Positions 57,950 to 64,000 of a stretch of DNA of 64,000 nt are shown piece by piece. Numbering within the stretch: the first letter of the stretch is position 1; every line of letters starts with the position of its first letter. The DNA is from JBDHWG01 sp046328505 (GTDB taxonomy: Bacteria > Chloroflexota > Anaerolineae > Epilineales > JAHCIE01): assembly GCA_046328505.1 (NCBI GenBank), contig JAXLWL010000006.1, positions 1 to 64,000 of the forward strand, read 5' to 3'. Made by a program: the position numbers and the translations under genes. The notes beneath the pieces were generated by a model. That model did not search any database. It was not told the origin of the DNA and worked only from the letters and a program-made list of their open reading frames with translations.

Positions 57950-60585
57950 GACGGCTCTCCCATCAGTGCGCCCAGGAGGCGCAGCGTCCAGGCCTTGGCC
58001 TCCGGGTCGGCCTCCGTCGTCGGCCCAATACAGCCGGGGCAGCCCTGCGGGCAAGGACAGGCGGCGATCAGATCGTGGGCGTCGGCCATGAGCTGAGCGT
58101 GGCGCTCGTACAGCGCGGCGGCAAAGCCGAGACCGGCCGGAATCTGCTCGTAGATAGTCAGCGTCGGCATCCCCGTCCCAACCGCCTTCACCTCCGACAG
58201 TACACCCAGGTCCCGTGGGTCACACATGAGGTACAGCGGCGCGAGGTTGCCGAGCACATGGGCCAGCCCACTGAGCGCCCCTCGCACCACCTGGCGCTCC
58301 TCGGCGCGGCGATGGCAGCTCGGGCAGAGCGTGACGAGATTCTCCAGCCTGTTGGCGATGAGATCATGGCGGTTGTGGCCGCGCACATAGCCGAAGGAAC
58401 GGAACGGCTGAAGATGATGGACGTCGTGGCCTCGCCCCGGCCGCTCGGGTGCGCCGCACGCCCGGCAGCGATAGCCGTCCCGCGCCCGCGCCTTGTCCCG
58501 CTGCGTCGCCCACGTCGGCCCGTAGTCGTTAGGGTCGAACCGCCACCAGCCTTCGGCGCGGAAGCGGTCAATCGTCGCCTCATCGAGCTGAAGCCAGTAG
58601 CCTGTCGTGAGCATGGTCTGCGCCGGTAGATCCACCTCGCCCCAGCCCAGTGTCTCGCCCGTTGTGAAGCGCACCTGGCGATAGCCGGTCGTCTTCGACG
58701 TAACCTCGACCTCACCGTGCGCAATACATCCCCCCGGCACATCGCGGCGCTCGGCCTCGGCCACAATCTCAACATCCACGGAGCCCATCGCGTCCGTGTA
58801 GTAGTCCACCGAGACAGGGTGAACAAATGCCCGTCCCGCCTCCCACTCCAGGCGCTCAACGTGGTACATCGCGCCGTCATGGAGGTAGATTGCGCCCGCG
58901 TGAACCATGCCCGGCGCGCTCGAGCGCTCCACCTCGCCGATGCTGCGCGGCCCGGCTGTCTCGTCCAGGATGACGACGCGGTCGGCCCCCGCCGTCCGCA
59001 GGCTCACCGCCTCGGCCGGGTATGCCTCGGCCAACCAGTGCCACTGCTGACCGCTGCGGTACACCTCGCCCGCCTCCGCCAGAAACTCAAGGATGTCCTG
59101 GGTGAGTTGGACGCGGGCTTGTCCCTCACCCGCCTTCCCCCTCTCCCATGAAGGGAGAGGGGGAGAAGAAAGGGCATCTCCCTCTTCCTCCCCTCTCCCA
59201 AAATGGGAGAGGGGCTGGGGGTGAGGGCTTCCAAATGCTTCGTCCGTCGCGAAGGGCAACTCGAACGCGGCGCAGCGGATATGATCCGTGAGAATCAGGG
59301 CATTGTCGGGGTTGACCAGGGCGTGCTCTGGCGAAGGCGTCGCGCCGTCCTCGGTTCCGATGATGTACTCAGGGTGCGCCACAAGATACTGGTCGAGGGG
59401 CAGGCCGCGCGCCACAAGCATCGCCGCAGCGAGACTCCCCCGCCGCCCGGCGCGCCCCGCCTGCTGCCACGTGCTAGCGATAGTGCCGGGGTAGCCGGCG
59501 ATGATGACTGCGTCCAGCCCGCCGATGTCGACACCGAGCTCCAGGGCATTCGTGCTGACCACGCCGCGCACTGAGCCATCGCGCAGCCCGGCTTCGGTGG
59601 CGCGGCGCTCCTGGGGCAGATACCCACTGCGATAGCCCCGCACGGGCGTCTGGCCTGCGTTCTGGAGGTTGTGCAGGATGACCTCCGTCGTGAGGCGGCT
59701 GCCCGCGAACACCGCCGTCTGCACTTCTTCGGCCAGGCAACGGCGGGCCAGAGTCGTCGCTTCGGCGGCGGCGGAGCGGCGAATGCCGAGACGCGAGTCG
59801 ACAATGGGCGGGTTAATGAGAATGAAGTGACGCTCGCCGCGCGGTGCTCCGTCGTCATCCACGACCGATACCGGCGCTTCCACCAATCGCGCCGCCAGGT
59901 CGGCGGGGTTGGCAATCGTCGCCGAGGAGAGGATGAACTGTGGACGCGCGCCGTACCACTCCGCAATGCGCCGCAGCCGCCGCAATACGTTGGCGACGTG
60001 GCTGCCGAACACCCCGCGATAGGTGTGCATCTCGTCCAGGACGACGATGCGCAGTCCCTCGAACAGATCAGCCCAGCGAGTGTGGTGCGGCAAGATACCG
60101 GTATGCAGCATATCGGGATTGGTGACGATGACACGCGCGCTCTTGCGAACGCGCGAGCGCGCCGATGTCGGCGTGTCGCCGTCGTACGTAGCAGCAGCGA
60201 CAGGGGCGTCCAGCGTCGTCTGCCAGCGCCCCAGCTCCGTGACCTGGTCCTGGGCAAGCGCCTTCGTCGGAAAAAGGTATAGGGCGCGCGCCGTCGGGTC
60301 GCTCAACAGAGCCTGAAGGACCGGCAGATTGTAGCACAGCGTCTTGCCAGACGCTGTGGGAGTCACAACACAAACGTGCTCGCCGCGCAAGGCCGCCGTC
60401 ACGGCCTGCGCCTGATGCGTATACAGAGAAGATATGCCGCGCCGATGCAGCCCATCGGCTAAGGCCGGATGGAGGGCCTCCGGTACAGGGGCGCGGCGAG
60501 CCGCTCGCTCCGGGAAGTGCCGCCATGCGGCAACCTGGGCGCTATGCGCGGCGCGTAGCTCGAACAGCACTTCCGACAGCGGCAC
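57946..60585 (-). CDS. MrfA/YprA-like DEAD/DEAH helicase with an embedded HNH domain and a repeat insert
   Basis: An 879-residue superfamily 2 helicase. Motif I is TPTASGKT (about 76-82), motif II DEMH (184-187), then SSATI, STNALELGVDIGG and QQAGRAGRRG. The C-terminal part has the DUF1998/MrfA zinc-binding Cys cluster (ACPCPQGCPGCIG, about 843-852). Between them, at about 707-760, lies an HNH-like unit with two CxxC pairs and VHHLQPF and ENLVTLCPSCHRRAE. A 35-residue insert (SPHPQPLSHFGRGEEEGD and SSPPLPSWERGKAGEG) sits upstream. The GTG start follows GAGG; the frame is open further up but without a start codon of good quality. Confidence 0.87.
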   Translation of the reverse strand: MPLSEVLFELRAAHSAQVAAWRHFPERAARRAPVPEALHPALADGLHRRGISSLYTHQAQAVTAALRGEHVCVVTPTASGKTLCYNLPVLQALLSDPTARALYLFPTKALAQDQVTELGRWQTTLDAPVAAATYDGDTPTSARSRVRKSARVIVTNPDMLHTGILPHHTRWADLFEGLRIVVLDEMHTYRGVFGSHVANVLRRLRRIAEWYGARPQFILSSATIANPADLAARLVEAPVSVVDDDGAPRGERHFILINPPIVDSRLGIRRSAAAEATTLARRCLAEEVQTAVFAGSRLTTEVILHNLQNAGQTPVRGYRSGYLPQERRATEAGLRDGSVRGVVSTNALELGVDIGGLDAVIIAGYPGTIASTWQQAGRAGRRGSLAAAMLVARGLPLDQYLVAHPEYIIGTEDGATPSPEHALVNPDNALILTDHIRCAAFELPFATDEAFGSPHPQPLSHFGRGEEEGDALSSPPLPSWERGKAGEGQARVQLTQDILEFLAEAGEVYRSGQQWHWLAEAYPAEAVSLRTAGADRVVILDETAGPRSIGEVERSSAPGMVHAGAIYLHDGAMYHVERLEWEAGRAFVHPVSVDYYTDAMGSVDVEIVAEAERRDVPGGCIAHGEVEVTSKTTGYRQVRFTTGETLGWGEVDLPAQTMLTTGYWLQLDEATIDRFRAEGWWRFDPNDYGPTWATQRDKARARDGYRCRACGAPERPGRGHDVHHLQPFRSFGYVRGHNRHDLIANRLENLVTLCPSCHRRAEERQVVRGALSGLAHVLGNLAPLYLMCDPRDLGVLSEVKAVGTGMPTLTIYEQIPAGLGFAAALYERHAQLMADAHDLIAACPCPQGCPGCIGPTTEADPEAKAWTLRLLGALMGEPS
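59123..59227. repeat. Palindromic element inserted in frame in the MrfA-like gene
   Basis: The 105-bp element is bounded by CCCTCACCC and GGGTGAGGG. Two perfect inner hairpins are present, CCCCCTCTCCC/GGGAGAGGGGG (59137-59163) and CCCCTCTCCC/GGGAGAGGGG (59190-59214). Its length is exactly 35 codons and it keeps the helicase frame open. Confidence 0.85.
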
Positions 60586-60664
60586 GGGCAGCCTCGACAG
60601 ACGAGGGGAATGGACTTGCTTCGCCGAAAAGTCTAGCCCGTGTAGCTCAAATGTGCAAACCTCT

Positions 60665-61339
60665 CTAGCCCGTTGCCGCCGTGTCCCACCACTTCGACAG
60701 GCGGTTCGTGCTGCGCGTCGGCTCACCCACGTAGTGGGAGACATCGTTGAATAGCATCAAACGCGCGCGAACGGGGTCCTTGAAGTCGAGGATGTTGAGG
60801 CAGCACGGCTGCATGTCCAGACGGTCACGGTAGCCGCGCGGGTCGAATCCGAGCAGGCTGCTGATGAGCAGGCGGATGGTCGCCTTGTGGGAGACGACGG
60901 CCACATTCCCGTTCGGCCAGGCGGCAACAAGCTCGCGAATGACGGGCAGCGCGCGGGCCAGCACGCTCACCCCCGACTCGCCCCCACCCGGGGCGAACGT
61001 GAACGGGTCCTCGGACCAGGCGGCGTACTCCTCGCCGAACTTCGTTTCAACCTCGCTGCGCAGCATCCCCTCCCAGTGGCCGTGGTCAATCTCCTTCAAC
61101 GCTGGATTGGGTGACGGCAAGAAGCCATGCGGGCGGGCGATGATCTCCGCCGTCTCGACGGTGCGCCGCATCGGGCTGCAGTAGATAGCGGCCAGTGGCT
61201 CATCCGCCAGGCGTTCCGAAAGGGCCTCAGCCTGTCGACGACCTTCGTCCGAGATATCGATGTCCACTGAGCCGGAGAAGCGGTCCTCGGCGCTGGCAGG
61301 CGTCGCGCCGTGGCGGATGAGATACAGGCGGGTGGTCAC
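60665..61339 (-). CDS. Histidine phosphatase family protein
   Basis: A 224-residue phosphoglycerate-mutase-like phosphatase. LYLIRHGATPASAEDRFSG has the catalytic His in RHG, the second Arg is in CSPMRRTVETAE, and VVSHKATIRLLI holds the second His. The family includes phosphatases of sugars and of alpha-ribazole phosphate; the substrate is unknown. It lies 17 nt after larA and 80 bp before the MrfA-like gene. Confidence 0.92.
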   Translation of the reverse strand: MTTRLYLIRHGATPASAEDRFSGSVDIDISDEGRRQAEALSERLADEPLAAIYCSPMRRTVETAEIIARPHGFLPSPNPALKEIDHGHWEGMLRSEVETKFGEEYAAWSEDPFTFAPGGGESGVSVLARALPVIRELVAAWPNGNVAVVSHKATIRLLISSLLGFDPRGYRDRLDMQPCCLNILDFKDPVRARLMLFNDVSHYVGEPTRSTNRLSKWWDTAATG

Positions 61340-61356
61340 AATGGTCTCCTTGAGCG

Positions 61357-62643
61357 CTATGCAGTCATTTCGGTCTGGTGTAGGTATGCCACGGTTTGCG
61401 GGCCTTCGGGCAGTATGGCGATGCGGGCGTTCGCACCATAGCGGTCGCGCAGGTCAGCGACCGTTGCTTCGATATTGCGACATGGCGTGAACAAGGCAGC
61501 GCGGATCTGCTCGTCGGTCAGGCCGTCGCTGTAGACGTAGACGTCGGCCTTGAGCTGGATGATGGCCTGGAGCTGCACCTGCCACTGGTCGTGCTCGCTG
61601 AAGCCCGGCTGCGCCACCATGTCCAGCACGCCCTGGGGTGAGCCGCCACGCCGCAGCAGCTTGGCGTACTTACCGTGGTTCGGCACACCGTCCTCGCACC
61701 CCGCCGCCATGATGATCGCTCCCCCCTCGCGCACGATCCGCGCCGCCGCACTCATGCCCTTGACCGTCTGATAGAGGTTCTGGTCGAGTGGGTAACCGCT
61801 GTTGGTCGTGATCACGATGTCAAAGAGGTCGTCCACGGCGGCCATGTTGTGGTCGCGAACGAACTCACAACCCGCAGCGTGAGCAGCAAGCATGTCGCCC
61901 GCGAACACGCCGGTAATGTGGTGCTGCGCGTTCAGGGTCACGTTGAGGAGAAACGTCGGGTTCGTCCTCTGCGCGACCTCGGCCATTTCCTCCCAGATTG
62001 GGTTCCCCCGCGTGACTCCCCAGGTAGCGTTGCGGTCAGCGATCATGGCGTAGCCGTGGTTGGTGAACACGCTCTCCCAGCCGGACAGCGCGGGCAACAC
62101 AGCCTTCGGCCCGCCGCTGTACCCCGCGAAAAAGTGTGGCTCGATGAAGCCGGTCAGTATGCGGACGTCGGCCTCTAGGTATGTGCGGTTGATGCGCACC
62201 GGGTGGCCGCGCGAGGTGACGCCGAGCGGCACGAGATTGGCTTCGTCGAAGGCGTCGTGCTGGAGGCAGCGATAGTTGTCGACAATAGAGTCGCCGAGCA
62301 TCCGCCGCAGCTCGTCCGGCGTCTGCTTGCGGTGCGTGCCAAGGGCGTTGAGTAGGGTGATATCGTCGCGGCGTATGCCGGCGGCTTCAAGCTCAGCCAG
62401 GAGGATGGGCAGGATGCGGTCGTTGGGCGTGGCGCGGGTGATGTCGCTGTGGGTGATGACGACTCGATCGCCAGGGTTCACCTTGGCGGCGAGAGCCATA
62501 GAGGCGATGGGATGACGGAGCGCCGCGCGCAGCGCTTCAGCTTCGTCGGGAACGGCGGGAACAGCGGGCGACATGACGACGCAAACATCCGGCGGGAGGT
62601 CCAGCGTCAGCCCGTCTCGTCCGTACGCCAGTTGTACGCGCAT
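61357..62643 (-). CDS. larA: LarA-family nickel-pincer lactate racemase
   Basis: A 428-residue protein of the LarA (DUF2088) family. The four catalytic or cofactor residues known for LarA (His108, His174, Lys184, His200) all have counterparts, at exactly four residues less: His104 in ALGTHRKQT, His170 in GFIEPHFFAGYSG, Lys180 in GPKAVLPAL and His196 in TNHGYAM. It should racemise or epimerise a 2-hydroxy acid with the nickel-pincer nucleotide cofactor. No larB, larC or larE is in the window, so the cofactor must be made elsewhere. It is the first gene of the minus-strand run. Confidence 0.93.
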   Translation of the reverse strand: MRVQLAYGRDGLTLDLPPDVCVVMSPAVPAVPDEAEALRAALRHPIASMALAAKVNPGDRVVITHSDITRATPNDRILPILLAELEAAGIRRDDITLLNALGTHRKQTPDELRRMLGDSIVDNYRCLQHDAFDEANLVPLGVTSRGHPVRINRTYLEADVRILTGFIEPHFFAGYSGGPKAVLPALSGWESVFTNHGYAMIADRNATWGVTRGNPIWEEMAEVAQRTNPTFLLNVTLNAQHHITGVFAGDMLAAHAAGCEFVRDHNMAAVDDLFDIVITTNSGYPLDQNLYQTVKGMSAAARIVREGGAIIMAAGCEDGVPNHGKYAKLLRRGGSPQGVLDMVAQPGFSEHDQWQVQLQAIIQLKADVYVYSDGLTDEQIRAALFTPCRNIEATVADLRDRYGANARIAILPEGPQTVAYLHQTEMTA

Positions 62644-62772
62644 ATCGCCTCCACATTGCAGGCTCTGAACTACCTCTGATTATATGTGAAACACGCTCAG
62701 CTGGCTATGTGCTGGCCGCGAAATTGCTTTGACACCCTCACCAAAACGACGAATCGGCTCAAGGAGGGTGGA

Positions 62773-63474
62773 GTGTCACAGATTCTAGGGGTGATGATTG
62801 ACGTAGACGGCACGCTCGTGGACAGCAACGATGCACACGCGACGGCGTGGGTGGAGGCGCTGGCCCAGCACGGCTACGATGTGCCGTTCGAGAAAGTACG
62901 CCGTGCCATCGGCATGGGCGGCGACAATCTCTTGCCGGCTGTCGTTAGCCTCGACAAGAACAGTCCGGACGGTCAGCGCATCAGCAAGACGCGAGATGAG
63001 ATATTCGAAAGGCACTATCTGCCGAAGCTCACTCCGTTCCCGAAGGTGCGCGAACTGGTGCAGCGTTTGCAGGCCGCTGGCCTGAAGCTCGTCATCGCGA
63101 GCTCATCGTCGACTGAACAGCTCGACGCGCTCCTCAGAATCGCGCGGGTAGACGACCTCATCGAGACTCACGTGTCATCCAACGAGGCCAAGAACTCCAA
63201 GCCCGACCCGGACATCATCCAGGTTGCCTTGAATAAGCTCGGGCTGCCCGCAGATCAGGCAGTCATGCTCGGCGACACGCCCTACGATATTTCGTCGGCC
63301 AGCAAGGCCGGCTCGCGAACAATCGCGCTGCGTTGCGGTGGGTGGGACACGGCCGATCTGAAGGACGCGGTTGCCGTCTACGACTCGCCGGCCGATCTAC
63401 TGGCGCACTTCGACGAGTCGCCGCTCGCCGTCTCCCAAGGAGCGAGGCAAGCACGCCTATCGGCGCGGACGTAG
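62773..63474 (+). CDS. HAD-family phosphatase (beta-phosphoglucomutase-like)
   Basis: A 233-residue hydrolase. Motif I is MIDVDGTLVDSN (Asp10, Asp12), motif II IASSSSTEQLD, motif III Lys in NSKPDPDI, and motif IV MLGDTPYDI. The cap follows motif I. The layout fits the phosphoglycolate phosphatase/beta-phosphoglucomutase subgroup; the substrate is unknown. The GTG start is preferred because AAGGAGGG lies immediately upstream; the frame is open for 87 bp before that, without a good site. It is divergent from larA. Confidence 0.88.
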   Translation: MSQILGVMIDVDGTLVDSNDAHATAWVEALAQHGYDVPFEKVRRAIGMGGDNLLPAVVSLDKNSPDGQRISKTRDEIFERHYLPKLTPFPKVRELVQRLQAAGLKLVIASSSSTEQLDALLRIARVDDLIETHVSSNEAKNSKPDPDIIQVALNKLGLPADQAVMLGDTPYDISSASKAGSRTIALRCGGWDTADLKDAVAVYDSPADLLAHFDESPLAVSQGARQARLSART

Positions 63475-63480
63475 TAAGAA

Positions 63481-63582
63481 GCTGTCAACGGATTATCACG
63501 GATAAACGGATTGGCTTCGCCGCGCGGAAGCATTATGCCGTTGTGCTAGTATCCGTTTGTCCGTGCTTCATCCGTTGACAGC
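63481..63582. repeat. Palindromic element of ATCCGTTTATCCGTG type
   Basis: The left arm GCTGTCAACGGAT and CACGGATAAACGGAT match the inverted right arm ATCCGTTTGTCCGTG and ATCCGTTGACAGC. It lies between the convergent HAD and FtsX-type genes and could also serve as their terminator. Confidence 0.8.
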
Positions 63583-63588
63583 GGACGC

Positions 63589-64000
63589 TTACGCGTACGC
63601 GAGGCTGTCGCGTACGCTGATGCGTGTCGCCGAGCGGGCCGGCGCAATCGAAGCGAGCGTCGCCAGCACCAGGATGATCACCAGCCAGATGGCAACCGCC
63701 TGCCAGTTGTAGCGGTAGTCCAGCGGCAGCTTGAAGATCGTGTCACCCAACAGGTTCGACATCGGCCGGCTGAACACGAGGGAAATGAGTACCGCCAGAG
63801 CCCAGCTCATCAGCCCTTGCAGCACACCCTCCATCACGAACATGCCCATGATCGTCGGCGACCGCGCCCCAATCGCGCGGAGAACGCCGATCTCCTTCGT
63901 GCGCTCGACGACGGCGATGGACAGGGCACCCATCAAGCCAATCGCGCCAACGACGGCGACGATGGTCGCCAGGGCGAGGAGCATGGACGTGACGATGCTG
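63589..64000 (-). CDS. FtsX-like ABC transporter permease, C-terminal part
   Basis: The gene runs off the right end of the window. The visible 137 residues are the C-terminal FtsX domain of a MacB/LolC-type permease: GAIGLMGALSIAVVERTKEIGVLRAIGARS (in parts), then VLISLVFSRPMSNLLG, a last helix AIWLVIILVLATLASIAPARSATRI, and the short end SVRDSLAYA. The ERTKEIGVLRAIGA stretch is the family hallmark that touches the ATPase subunit. It should export a peptide, antibiotic or lipoprotein. Its start and the ATPase gene are outside the window. Confidence 0.9.
   Translation of the reverse strand, partial: SIVTSMLLALATIVAVVGAIGLMGALSIAVVERTKEIGVLRAIGARSPTIMGMFVMEGVLQGLMSWALAVLISLVFSRPMSNLLGDTIFKLPLDYRYNWQAVAIWLVIILVLATLASIAPARSATRISVRDSLAYA

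Overview
The window is a GC-rich (by eye about 60-65%) bacterial chromosome segment that looks like Chloroflexota, probably a heterotrophic member; the class cannot be fixed from sequence alone. The clues are Gram-positive-type regulatory sites (a CIRCE element on groESL, GAAC-N4-GTTC LexA boxes), two LPXTG-type wall-anchored proteins, secreted Thr/Pro-rich proteins, and a LexA/FtsK-like/small-protein cluster of a kind I associate with this phylum. About 60 genes are packed in short operons. I see no rRNA, tRNA, CRISPR array, transposase or phage genes.

Layout. 1-8.2 kb: aldo/keto reductase, small redox protein, membrane GAF sensor, alpha/beta hydrolase, OsmC, VOC protein, GH13 lipoprotein and an acidic zinc-finger protein. 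8.3-12.9 kb: divergent promoters, then an AspT-type exchanger with a GH29 fucosidase, an MBL hydrolase and a secreted protein. 13-16.3 kb: multi-TM channel-like protein, a PII-like c-di-AMP receptor, cupin and small proteins, and a damaged DUF433 module. 16.4-20.1 kb (minus): dehydratase, Na+/H+ antiporter, DinB, esterase. 20.4-27.6 kb: GH44 enzyme, M20 peptidase, GH-A hydrolase, ferritin-like DUF892 and a lipoprotein. 27.2-30.2 kb (minus): lexA, an FtsK-like ATPase and two small genes behind a LexA-box promoter. 30.3-32.6 kb: groESL. 32.6-36.2 kb (minus): thyX, lipoprotein, dcd, murJ. 36.3-41.4 kb: phosphohexomutase, CAP lipoprotein, isochorismatase-like protein and tandem LPXTG proteins. 41.4-43.1 kb: nested repeats and a secreted hydrolase. 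43.1-46.3 kb: acyl-CoA dehydrogenase, molbindin, ndk, hydrolase. 46.3-53.4 kb (minus): GT-C-like protein, aminotransferase, rqcH, MFS exporter, cupin. 53.4-54.8 kb: DtxR regulator and a broken toxin-antitoxin pair. 54.8-62.6 kb (minus): larA, phosphatase, MrfA-like helicase with an embedded HNH domain, MrfB-like exonuclease, phosphoesterase, flavoprotein. The window ends with a HAD phosphatase and part of an FtsX-type permease.

Two themes stand out. First, at least seven families of short palindromic elements (about 30-150 bp) are scattered through the window. Several have entered genes: one is a 35-codon in-frame insert in the helicase, others supply a hydrolase C-terminus, the N-termini of a lipoprotein and a GT-C-like protein, and one start codon. 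Second, there are two DNA-maintenance clusters: an apparently SOS-controlled lexA/FtsK-like operon whose LexA box lies in the promoter spacer, and an MrfAB-like excision module whose helicase carries an HNH domain. The glycoside hydrolases (GH13, GH29, GH44, clan GH-A) suggest a polysaccharide-using lifestyle. All assignments come from reading motifs; no database search was run.
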